Under the pieces are notes generated by a model, which searched no databases, had not been told where the DNA came from, and saw only the letters and a program-made list of their open reading frames with translations. The position numbers were made by a program, and so were the translations under genes. Shown here piece after piece: positions 23,206 to 33,910 of a DNA stretch of 64,000 bases (positions within the stretch are counted from its first letter, which is position 1; every line of letters starts with the position of its first letter). The stretch is from Mortierella alpina (Eukaryota > Mortierellomycota > Mortierellomycetes > Mortierellales > Mortierellaceae), in the NCBI GenBank assembly GCA_029449245.1, contig JANATF010000007.1, positions 1,302,001-1,366,000 on the forward strand, given 5' to 3'.

Positions 23206-24758
23206 AAAGTGTTGCATCTCCTCATTCTGTACGTTGATTGATTCTCGTCTGCTCATTCCTTTCGTCTCTAGTCGAGGACTGGGCAGGCAAGGGAAGAGAG
23301 GGCAGGCACTGGAGGATGGAGGACAGGGTAGGACAGGGGTAGGACGGGAGGGTGGGAAGGGAGAGCAGCTGCACTCGGATTTTCAGACGGGGGTGCAAAC
23401 TTAGATTTGGTCCTTGCTCGTTGCTCGAGGAAAGTGATCCAAATTGAACTGTGAGAATGACATTTGCACACTGATGGGTTCCTGGTTGTTCTCGCCTTCC
23501 CAACGAGAGAGATTGAGAGTCATCAACCATGATACTGCGAACTATTCCCTCCTGGCCAGCTTGGTTCGGATGCGTGCAAGGAGCGTAGCACTCTCATCAG
23601 GCCCACTCCTCTGGGAAGGGAAGGGTACTGCATGATGCTGCCTTTCAGTTGTTGTTTGCTAGCGCTCTGTGCTGTGAGTTTAGATCTGATAACTTTTTAG
23701 ATTACTGAAAATTACATATGCATTCCAGAGAGAAAATTTGAATGCATTGAACTGCCTCTGCTGTTTATGAACCGCATGCACTCCTAGTCTGTGATCGACA
23801 TCCCTGCGAGAAATCGGTGCGCGAGTGCATGTTACAGCCTCTGCTGATAATCAGCGTGGAGGGAAAGCGGTGCTGCTGCCCTCTCATCCATCCACAAACA
23901 TGCACATGTGTGTGTAGAATATGGACAGGGTGTGGAATGTGCTGAATGGTGATTGTCTCCATCGCACTTACATCGACACCTCATGCTCACCTCGCATTGT
24001 GATTGTCGCTCACCTCTGGTTCTCTGTCTATGATCTTTGTTCGCGTTGAGAGTAATCCATACCTGATGAATTAACGATAGGTCTTGGCTCGAACTTGGTC
24101 CCTGATTATCGTTCTCTCTCTGCATCGGCCTGGCGATATCTCTCTCTTGTGGTGCCTGGCGCCTGCCCTGCCCTCCTTTTTCGGAGGGGGTTGGGGGACG
24201 TTGACCTCTCTTTGTTGATTTTACAATATAATCCAATACCTGATTGAATAGCACCACTCATGGCCAATGTTCCCATCCGGATTCTTTTCCGTGTCCTTTA
24301 ATGACTGTTGCACACGCGTTTTTTTTTTTAGTTCAGACTTTCCTTGACTACACCCTTGGCCACGAACATGGCCCATCCTCCCTCCTTTCCAAACACCTTG
24401 GTCGCTGTTTGCAGCTTTTCCTCAACGACTCACGGCCACCTTGCAGCTGAAAATGGTCCTCTCCATACCACTTGGCCGCTGTTTGCAGGTGCTTCTTTTT
24501 CCTCGACGACATTATAATTACTTGATTGAGTTCATATTCTCCAGGCCAACTCCCAGTTGAACATGGCCCATCCTGCTTCCTTTGCGTGCCGCCTTATATT
24601 CCTCGACGACGTTAACAAAAATATAAAGTGCCAGATTGAATAGAATACATTTGCTCGTCCATGTTCTGAAGAATAAAGCCCACTCAGTTCTTTAGCCGAG
24701 TTCATTCATACATTCATCGCATGCATTGACGTCCACCTCGTTGCCGCAGGCAGGGCAG

Positions 24759-24766
24759 ATATAAAT
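24759..24766 (+). promoter_or_regulatory. TATA box of the EEP gene
   Basis: An ATATAAAT word lies 136 bp upstream of the ATG at 24902 and is followed by a pyrimidine-rich leader. It is a reasonable core promoter. Confidence 0.5.
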
Positions 24767-24901
24767 GGGCACCCCCATCCTTCATCTCTCGTTTTTTTTC
24801 TTCACCTCTGCGTCTTTCGCATTGCCTCGCTCTGCCTGCTATTGCTTTCGCTTTGCGTGTATTGACCAGCAACTCCCCATCGCCCCTACCCTTCACCCAC
24901 A

Positions 24902-27156
24902 ATGAAAGGCCGTTCCCGCACTCGTCGACAGCACACGTTCAGGCCTCTGGCGTGGTACATGACCCATTTCGACACGGTTGCTCCGTCCACCACCCCCTCT
25001 GCCCCCTCCTCATCCTCGTCGTCGTCGTCGTCGTCCGTGGCCTCGAGCACAACGGCTTCTGCCAGTCAGAGTGCCTCTTCTTCATCCACCTCGTCGTCGT
25101 CGTCGTCGGCCTCGGCCTCGAGCGTGCCAACCTCTGCCAGTCAGAGTGCCTCTTCCTCATCCACCTCGTCGTCGTCGAGCGTGCCGGCCTCTGCCAGTCA
25201 GGGTGCCCTCTCCGTATCCTCCTCCTCGCCATCCGCAACCTCCTCCTCGGCTTCCTCCTCGTCATCCGCTACCCCCTCTTCATCCACCTCGTCGTCGTCG
25301 TCCGCGGCGTCAAGTGTGCCAGCCTCTGCTATCCAGAACGCGCCCGCCCCTGCTGGACAGAGTGCTCACGGGGAGCATGACAGGCTAGGAGCCTTGCTTA
25401 TGAGTAGTTTTTGCCCTCGCAAGTGGGAGGTCGTGAAGGGTTGTCAAGGTAAATATCTGCAATTCGACTTCGTTTTTCCTCTGCCCGAAGAATACATCGC
25501 CAATAATTGCCCATGCTAATCTGTATGATTTTCTTTTTCATCCACTCTCCCATCCACCCTCATCATCTAGCATCGCTGACGGTGGTATCGTACAATCTCT
25601 TGTCCGACTCTTTGGCGCAGAGTGAAGGCAAGTACAGGTCCGGAATGCACTTGCCCGACCCCCGGAACTGGCACTACAGGTCAACGTTGCTGCTCAACGA
25701 GATAGTCGGTAAGTATATTTGCCTTTGCTAAAGTCATTCTTTCATTCCATGATGGCTTCACATTCTAACGTCTACATTTTTTTTTTGTATATTCCACTAG
25801 GCCTGAGTGCAGACATTGTATGCGTTCAGGAGCTTGACAAGCCCAATTATTATGGGGACTTCGGTCCCACCATGGTCGCGCTCGGATATTCCGGCGTTTT
25901 TAGGAAACGTCGGCACAACATCCGCCATGGCATGGCCATCTTCTTCAGGAAGTCAAGGTAATTGCGCTTTCTGCATCTCATTAAACAATGAAGCAAAAAA
26001 AAAAAAAAAGACGCGTCAGTGTCTTCAACCAAGACGACTAACAAAGATACGCCTCTGTTCAATTGTAATTAGGGTAATGCTGGTGCGCGAGTGCCCGGTC
26101 CCTTGCCCAGACCGGAGGATTATCAAGGGCGTGGAGAACGCCGGTGTGATGTTGGTCCTGGAGGTGTCGCTAGGTAAGTCGTTCAATCCAAAACCTTTCG
26201 AAAACTAAGTTCCTTCTGTGCATGAGTGGACTACTTATAGTTCTTACTACGTTACAACTATGATAGGGAGTAAGAGGCGTCAGCTGTGTGTTGCCACGAC
26301 ACACATGCTGAATGGCAATGATGCGGATTTGAAGAGACTGGGCCAGCTGGTGTCGATAATGGCAGCAGCTGAGACCCAGTTGAGGGGGGATCCGGCCATG
26401 CCTCTGAGTAAGTTTGGCTAGCACATCTTCACCTCCATTGTAGCTATCACACGAATAAGGGTGCCAACTAACAGCTCTTCCCACTACTCTTTTTCCTATA
26501 GTACTCGCCGGCGACTTTAACTCCCGACTCGAGTCCCCTATGATCGAGTTCGTCACCACCGGTGAGTGACCTTGATCTGGCATGAAATGGCAATCTACAC
26601 CTCTACGTTTTCTAATCTTTTTCTACACTTTTATCTCTTCCTAAACCTAGGGAGGACGCTTGTCCGCCGCTCGCACTCTGACAAGGTCGCGCGGCGGTTC
26701 AAGACGGAGACCTGGGACGTGAAGGACCCCTCTGCCTCTGTCACTACCGTTCAGAATGATGTCCGGAGTCGCGTTGTTTCTCAATCCGTACACACAGCCA
26801 GTGTGTACGGTTTGACAAACATCGTAGACCACATCTTCTACGGTCAGGCTGCTGGGGAAAGTCCTCGACTAGACGTTGTGTCGAGACTCGAGCTCCCTGA
26901 GAGTCTCGCACAGCTGAAGAAGGGGCTACCCGCAGCACACCTCGGGTCTGACCACTTTGCACTTGCTGCAAAGTTCTGCTTCCTCAACGAAGCGGGCGAG
27001 GTGGACGAGGTAGAGGAGGATGTGGAATGTGAGGAGAGGATGGCGGGGGAGGAGGAGGTGTGGAAGTGGTATCAGGAGTTGGAGGAGGAGGAGGAGCGGA
27101 AGTGGTATCAGGAGTTGGAGGAGGAGGAGGAGCGGATGAGGTACGAGGAAATTTAA
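24902..27156 (+). CDS. endonuclease/exonuclease/phosphatase protein, CCR4/Angel-like
   Basis: Seven exons (24902-25448, 25571-25708, 25801-25957, 26073-26173, 26267-26407, 26502-26561, 26651-27156) join in frame to 549 aa. Residues ~20-165 are a Ser/Ala-rich low-complexity stretch. The EEP fold follows with its catalytic landmarks: SYNLLSDSLAQ, the metal-binding Glu in VCVQELD, GDFNS, VDHIFY and the terminal GSDHFALAA. This arrangement is that of CCR4/nocturnin/Angel poly(A)-specific or cyclic-phosphate-processing enzymes. There are no leucine-rich repeats, so it is not canonical Ccr4 and is closer to Angel/nocturnin. The last ~50 residues are acidic and include a near-perfect duplication of KWYQELEEEEER (27063-27135). 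The gene converges on the phosphate transporter, with 460 bp between stops. Confidence 0.85.
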
Positions 27157-27615
27157 TAAAGATGGCCTCTGTATATTTGTTGATGAATGCGCCCGATCGT
27201 GCCTGAGTATTGAAAAACTATAAAATGCGAAGGCAACTGAGACCGGTAAGCTACATGGAATTTCGTTTGCTGCAATCATGTCCTTGCCGTTTCGCTGTCA
27301 TCTTAGTGTCACTCCTTCCGACTTGGCACTGTAGTGCAGTTAGAGGACTTGTATAGTCTGATCAAGCAGAGTACTCTACTGCAGAGGAAGCCGTGGATGT
27401 GACGGCTACAATAAGGACGCCAGCTGGGGATCTGGCCATGTTTGGAAGGAAGGAAACCTTAAGCGATAGAAGGATAAGATATGAATTGAGTCCCAATATA
27501 AAAAAGGCCCTTCCTTAGAAACAAACGCCTCTTTGACCAACAAGAGGCTTTTACTAACATAAATAAGGGATCCATTGACCCACTGTCTATATCACTCTGA
27601 ACTTTGGCACAACTT

Positions 27616-30600
27616 CTACCATCCCAGAAGGCTCATCAGACCATATCCGAGCGTGACAACTGTCAAACATGCTACCACACTGGAGGGCACGCCAGCCTTC
27701 AAAAAGTCGGTGGTGCTCAGGTACTGTTGACCCATCTCGTCCTCCATCATGATGGCATTCATATTCGGAAACCCTGACACAGGCAATCCCATGGCTCCTG
27801 AACACATCAGCGCTGCCGACTAGTTGATAATAATAATCCATCATACCGTTAGCTATCGGTCCTACAAGACAAAACGTCTCAAACGTTGCAAAAGAATGAA
27901 AGAACGTACCATGACCAAGAGGCGAGGATGCGGATCGGGCAAAGTGGCACCTACTTGGGCGACAATAGGCAGTATGATCAGCGCACCAACTGTGTGGGAG
28001 ATGAAGGTGGCAATCACTAGGACCATTGAGGCAAAGACACAGCACACTGCAAATGCCGACATATCCTTGACATAGCCCTGAACTTGCACAGCAATCATGT
28101 GCAAAAGTCCGGATGACTCCACGGCCTTGCCAAGGGCAATGCCTCCCATTGCCAGAATGATGACTGTCCATAAAAAGTTGTTGAAGTCCTCCTTCGTGAG
28201 AATTCCAGTCCCGAAAAACGCCAGAAGAGGAATGATGGCAATCAGACCCATGTCACCAAAGAGCCACTCTAAACGATGCTCGAAACACCAGAGGATGATG
28301 GTCACAAGCGTGACGCTGCAGACAAAGATCTGGGTGCCAGTGATAGGGTCTTTGGTCGAACGGATCGTGCTGATCGTGGGCGTATTACTCGAAGGCTGGT
28401 AGACCCAAAGCAAGAGTGCCCAGATGGCAAGATCGCACACCAGGCACACGGGAAGCGCCACCACAAACCACTCCAGCCAGCTTGGCGCAGGGTGCATGTA
28501 CTCGATTGCGATGATGTTTTGAGGAGAACTGATAGGCGAAGCCATGCCGCCGACATTAGATGCAAGGGCAATACCCAAAATCAGGCATTTGGCGAACGAC
28601 GATCCTGGAGGCAGTGTTCGGAGAATGGGCTGTGTCATGAACAAACGGGTATAAAGAATATCAGCCTACATGGTTAATGCTGAATACGCACCGTATCAAA
28701 ACATGCCTGTTACCTGGATCAACGAGAAACACAGGACAGGGGCGGCAACATTGCTGATCCACATGCTCGCAATGGTGGCAACGAGCATGTTGGCGAGCAG
28801 CACCGAGCTAGGACGGGTGCCTGCCCTGGAGAGGACAACGGTGGCCATGGCCTTGGCAATATGAAATTTGCTCATTGCTGCTGCAACGGCAAATCCTCCA
28901 AGTAGCAACATGATCACTGGTGAGAACATGAGAGAAAAGATCTTCTTGGCAGCTGCATGGGAGTCCAAGCGCGTGTGTTCTTCATCGTCCGATCTCATGA
29001 CACGCAGCATCACCACCAGCAATGGGACCAGTAGCGACGTGACAAACAGGGGCATGGCCTATGCATTGGTAGAATTCAACAAATGTGGGTGAGAAATGCA
29101 GAAATGTGAGCACATGGTGAATCAGGGTAACACAGACAAAGATAAAGAGACAGAGATCCACAAATACGCAAACACAAACGCAAACATGTCTCCCCAGTGT
29201 TACATACCTCTGTCGCCCACAGCATCGAGGCAAATACAAGAATTGCAAAGCAGTTCTGCTGCTCAGGTTCATCAAACAGGTCCAAGTTCAGGAGCAAGAT
29301 GAAGACGATGCAACAGAGAGCCATCACACACACATCGCGAGACAGAAACTCGGGTAACTGGAAAGAGCCACAAGGAGTCTTGATGATAAAGGGGCCTTTT
29401 GTTGATGCAGACGAGGCACGAACGCCGACGGCCTGGCTCTTGCGCTCAATGCCAATCATATCTCTCCAGATCGTGTTGCGTTCCCACACCATGTGCTCCT
29501 TGAGGTGCATTTTGAGGGATCGGTTGGCCACCTCAACGTCGCCATTTGTAAATATCTTTGCATAAATGCCGGTCACCCGATCGATCTGCTCCTGCAGCTT
29601 GGCGGTGGTCTCCTGCTTGAAGGGGTAGGCTTGCAGGACAACCTGGCCCATATATGTCTTTTTGGTGTTGTTCTCCGAGATCTTGTCGAATTTTTTCAAG
29701 ATCTTTGAGAATCCAGTACTATTCAGCTTTGCGTATGCCTGCAGCTCCGAAAGGTTGACAAACATCTCGATACAATTATGGCGATAACGCATGCGCTCAT
29801 TCTCCATCTCTGAGTCTAACCACATGCTTTTGCCATCGTCATCGTCATTGTCGTATTCGTCGTCCTCATCCCGATCATCATCTTGGTCGTGTTCTGGTTC
29901 CACATCCGTGTTGGCTGCCGTAGCCTCAGAGGAGGATCCAGCTCCATGTCCGTTCAGAGTTGATGCGGGGTTCGGGACGTGATCTGCAGACTGAGTGACT
30001 TCCGCTGCTGTTTTGAGAGCAGCAGCGTTCGCCAGAGCGAGGGCTTCGTCATAACGCCAGCTGCCAGATCGGCCCAACGTTGAGCCACGACTCGCTCTGC
30101 TGTTGTTGCGAGTCCTAGTCCTTCGTTGACTGCCGGAGCTAAAAGTCCTGCCACCAAAAACGCCGGAACCGGAGAGCCGACCAGGGTGTGCTGGATCCAC
30201 GGTTTCCACAAATTCAACGTCGGAAGCCAGGGCCTCTACCTCGGCGTAGAGCTCACGCTCCTTCTTGTAGTAGAACGTCACGATTTTCTCCAGCTCCTTA
30301 TCCAGAGCAGGCAAGAACATGTTAGTGGCTCTTGCCTTGGCTTGAGCTCGAGCCCCCGTGGCCAATAAGCTGGATCGCTCGTTGGGCTCTGCAGACCGTG
30401 ATCCCGATCCCGATTCGATATCATTGACAGAGGGTGCTCCTGCAGCGACTAGGTCCTTTTCTGCCTGGTAGATGAGCTTCTTCAGGTTAGAGTATCTAGT
30501 TTAGTGTCGGACGTAACGCAAGTTGGTCATGGTTATGCAATGTAGACGCGAAGCATCGCCGGTTTGATGATATACAACGACCGAAGGCTGCAATAACCCT

Positions 30601-30702
30601 GCGCAAACTACAAGGAAGACAAAAAAAAAAGACGACCTACGCCAGATAGTAGTCGGCCCATTCGGGCACGACGTTGAACTGCAGCTGATGACTGAATTTC
30701 AT
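27616..30702 (-). CDS. SPX-domain phosphate transporter (PHO87/PHO90/PHO91 type)
   Basis: Five minus-strand exons (30702-30641, 30495-29208, 29058-28714, 28629-27910, 27819-27616) join in frame to 872 aa. The N-terminus is a textbook SPX domain: MKFSHQLQFNVVPEWADYYLAYSNLKKLI, then KILKKFDKISENNTKKTYM. This is the Lys-rich inositol-pyrophosphate sensor surface. A disordered acidic loop interrupts it (residues ~110-210). The remainder is an SLC13/anion-permease membrane domain with about 12 hydrophobic segments. It includes QPILRTLPPGSSFAKCL, IALASNVGGMASPISSPQN and the C-terminal SGAMGLPVSGFPNMNA repeat, where the SxPN-type substrate motifs sit. Pho87 and Pho90 act at the plasma membrane and Pho91 at the vacuole. 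Sequence alone does not separate these. Confidence 0.92.
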
Positions 30703-31481
30703 TTGGTCAGCAGCTGGAGTGGGAGCTGGTCAGAGAGTGAGTTTGTGTCTGCGGCCGTGTCGCTCCGGGCGTGTGGTGATGTGGGTGATGAGATGAATGC
30801 GGTGTGGTGATGGACCAGGAAGAAGGGAGGGCGAATCAGACAGGCGGATGAAGAGACGAGAGAGAGGGCGAGACCATAAACAAAGAGTGGGGGGACAAGA
30901 GAGACAAAGGGTTGAGACGATAAAAAAAGGAGTGTTGCTGCAGAGAAGGAAAAAAACACCGTTGGTTGGTTGCGTGGAAGTGCAGCTGCAGTCAATTAGA
31001 GAGGAGGCTGTCAATTACATATCGCCGCATGGGGCGGAAGGGGTGCCGCGCACCCCAAAAAGGAAATCTGCGGCATGGCACGGCTCGTTTGACGCCTGAT
31101 GGTCCGCCATGGGCATCAAGTGGCAAAAGAAACAAAATATAAAGTCGGCGCATCATCCTTTTTTTTTTCTTTGCTCTCCTTGCACTCTTCAATACCCACA
31201 TCCCCCATTGTCCACGAGCAACCACGCCAGCTCCATCGACTTCAACTTGCTCAATCGTCGACCTTCCTTCTTCCTTCCCTTCCTTCACTCTGCGCTGCGT
31301 CTGTTGGATTCCACTTCTCACCCGTCCTTCCATCCACCCCGGAAACACAGTCCAAGAAACACCAGCACAGCCGACACAAGCAGACATCAGCAGGCACACA
31401 GCTTCCGTCTTCTCGTGCTCCTTGGCTGCTGGCACGGCCTCTTTTAGTTTAGCAGAACGGATCTCTCTCTTCATATCTACC
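30703..31481. promoter_or_regulatory. divergent promoter of transporter and 31.5-kb gene
   Basis: About 780 bp between two divergent starts. A TATAAA word at 31138-31143 lies upstream of a pyrimidine-rich leader for the plus-strand gene. The side facing the transporter is purine-rich on the plus strand. No internal gene is supported. Confidence 0.5.
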
Positions 31482-33083
31482 ATGTCATTCTCCTTCAACA
31501 ACAGCGCCAGGGCCGGGCCCATACCCGCGGTCAGACACAGTCGACTTGTTCGAACCAACACACCCGTCCCTGCGTCGTTTCTCGCCCACCCAACACACGA
31601 AGACACCCTGGCTGCCCAGACAACGTCCAACACCCTCACCAACCGTAACATGCTTCAGCTTCACACCTCTCTCTTCCAAGATCTGGTCCAGGACGACGAC
31701 CACGACGACAATAGAGTCCCACTCAACCAGGAGGCCGAGCTGAGCGACAGCGACAACGACGACAGCGACAGCGAGGATGAGGACGACGAACGGGATGGTC
31801 GTGAACGGACCACGGACGTCGTGAACCTTGCCTCGCTTAACCCCTCGGCTTCATCCACCGCACCCGGTGACTCTCCAGCACTGTCTCTCCAAGCCGAAAA
31901 GAGATCCAAGCGTATCAGGGTTGATCCCAGCGCACCAGCGATGGCCAAGCAAGTACGGTTTGACGAGTCCCGCAACACGGTACACCTGCACTACCGCAAT
32001 AGCAGCGTGACTCCACCTGGCAGCCCTGAGGCCGCTTACGCGCCCACTGCCCAACCCCTGGCTCCGGCTTTGGTTCGTCGCCAGTCAAGCTCACCCGACA
32101 CGTTCAGTCTTTCGCTCGAGAACACCTCTCAGGAAGTCATCGACTTTGCATCCAGTCTGACTCGGCTCATGGGTGGTGGAGCTGCCTCACAGTCCGAGAG
32201 CATCTCATTGTTTGGCTTGCAGCAGCGCTCCCCCTTGATCTCTTGCAACTCATTCCAGGCCGCGCCTCCTTCGCCTGTTCGCCCAACGTTCATGTCGTAT
32301 TCGCCGCCACCCTCCTCATCGCTTTCCTCTTGCTGGTCCCCTTCGTTTGAGGACGACAATGAGGATGAGTCGATGAATGACGCTAGCCTTTCACCGACCC
32401 GTCCGGACTTTCAGGCACCCCTTACCTCGACCTTCACCCCTAGACGTTCTCGTGTGCCGTCCAATCTTTCCCCTAGTCATTCTCAAGACTCCACTGCTCT
32501 TACTACTAAACCAAGATTTCCCGCCATGTTGAAGCGCGAGGCTTCCAATGCCTCCTTCCTGGATTCATACCCCACCAGCCTAGCACCCGAGACTGCGCCT
32601 GAACTGTCGACGCCTCCTCGCGATCGGGCGGCTACTTCTGCATTCACACCGAGACGTCCTCGTGTCACTCCAAGTGCATCCTCACCCGGTTCCCTGCGAT
32701 CGATCGTCTCTGCGAGACCAAGGCCCCCGGCTATGCTGAAGCGTGAGGCATCCAACGCCTCGTTTATGGACTCGTATCCCGCCAGCCTCGCCCCCGAGCA
32801 GCACAGGCTCTCCACCCCTCCGCGTGAAAGCTCTGACAGTCTGGTTACATTCATGGCGCCAGCCTTCAGAAAGTGCCTGTCTGACCTTTCTGCTAACACT
32901 AGCCAGCGCCCCATGGCCGGTGGTGTTCCTCAGCTCAAGCGCACGCGGTCCTACAGCGAGGACGATTGCAAGAAACCCTCTGTCAGCAAGGATCTCTCCT
33001 CGTCGTTTGGATCACTGTTTTCTCGCCCGTCCGGTGCGGCCATGTCGCTGCTAGCCACTCCTCCCGACTCGCAGCTTATGTGA
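31482..33083 (+). CDS. intrinsically disordered protein with duplicated motif, unknown function
   Basis: This is a single exon. The first ATG in frame is at 31482 in a CTACCATGT context, giving 533 aa. There are no membrane segments or enzymatic motifs. The protein is Ser/Pro-rich with an acidic run at residues ~70-105. Two diverged copies of a ~70-residue block at about 32437-32800 each contain FTPRR(S/P)RV and the string PAMLKREASNASF(L/M)DSYP. Short phosphorylatable SP/TP sites are dense (PTRPDF, SPSPVRP-like). This is the profile of a fungal regulatory substrate of proline-directed kinases, but I cannot name a homologue. Confidence 0.7.
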   Translation: MSFSFNNSARAGPIPAVRHSRLVRTNTPVPASFLAHPTHEDTLAAQTTSNTLTNRNMLQLHTSLFQDLVQDDDHDDNRVPLNQEAELSDSDNDDSDSEDEDDERDGRERTTDVVNLASLNPSASSTAPGDSPALSLQAEKRSKRIRVDPSAPAMAKQVRFDESRNTVHLHYRNSSVTPPGSPEAAYAPTAQPLAPALVRRQSSSPDTFSLSLENTSQEVIDFASSLTRLMGGGAASQSESISLFGLQQRSPLISCNSFQAAPPSPVRPTFMSYSPPPSSSLSSCWSPSFEDDNEDESMNDASLSPTRPDFQAPLTSTFTPRRSRVPSNLSPSHSQDSTALTTKPRFPAMLKREASNASFLDSYPTSLAPETAPELSTPPRDRAATSAFTPRRPRVTPSASSPGSLRSIVSARPRPPAMLKREASNASFMDSYPASLAPEQHRLSTPPRESSDSLVTFMAPAFRKCLSDLSANTSQRPMAGGVPQLKRTRSYSEDDCKKPSVSKDLSSSFGSLFSRPSGAAMSLLATPPDSQLM

Positions 33084-33910
33084 GCGGTGCAGAGAGGAGG
33101 TACCAAAAATAATATCTCTCCCCCCTATACCAGTTTTCTTCTCTTCCTCTTCTCCCCCCAAGAACAACCAGAACATTCACTCCACACGCTTCTGTACATT
33201 AGCTTAGCTTGCGCATTTTCCATTTCCTGTACCCATACTCTCACTCATCTACAACACCTGGTTATCTTGGGTTGGATCAAAACACATCTTTACTGAATGT
33301 TCACATTACAATAAATTCCCCTTGCAGCACAATGCGTGTCAGTTTGAATATATCGTCTCGAGCCAGCAAATACACAACGACACAGTACTCTCTTCCACTA
33401 ACCCCTCCTCTGCCTCGAACTTGGCAGCAAGTGCGTACTATAGGAATAAGAGTAACAGGTGAAGCTGTCAGCTCGTATCTAAATTCCTGTGATAGCTGCC
33501 TTGGAGGTGGAAATTTACTAGCATGGCATTTCTATCAAGGACTATAGAAAGTATGAGAACATAGCAGCAGCGCCCTTTCCCTCTCAGGGATGTTGATCAC
33601 AGACTGCGACTCACAATCAGTATCATCCAGCAGGGATTGGAAGGATGCGCTCGCTACCTGATCATATTTCAGTGCGTGGATCTCAAGCAGGCAGGGACGA
33701 TGCAGTAGTGTGACAATATTTCAGTGACCTATTCTTGGTTATCATGCCCTCACTGGACAGTTGAGGATCAATGTCTTGGTGCCATTTGTCGAGAACAGCC
33801 AGAGAGATCCGCTGCGGAGGACATTCAAAAATCAGTGTATGAGCATGCTTGCAGCGTCGGCACACACCTCAGTCAGACCAAGCAATTAGCAGTACCAAAC
33901 TAAGGAGAGA
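33084..33910. other. intergenic interval before repeat array 1
   Basis: This stretch holds the 3' UTR of the preceding gene followed by about 600 bp without a supported ORF or clear repeat. Confidence 0.4.

Larger units (their letters stand above)
21382..24901. other. 3.5-kb gene-poor interval with degenerate repeats
   Basis: No ORF here shows a recognisable protein. It contains a diverged inverted fragment of the 1.28-kb repeat family (about 21.80-22.10 kb) and a 60-bp tandem duplication (21971-22090). A 10-bp inverted repeat (gagctgtcaa/ttgacagctc) lies near 22230-22300. A 3-copy ~36-bp repeat lies at 23117-23205. Weakly repeated blocks at 24350-24640 share 'CTGTTTGCAG' and 'TTCCTCGACGAC' words. 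The last 150 bp form the promoter of the next gene. Confidence 0.5.
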
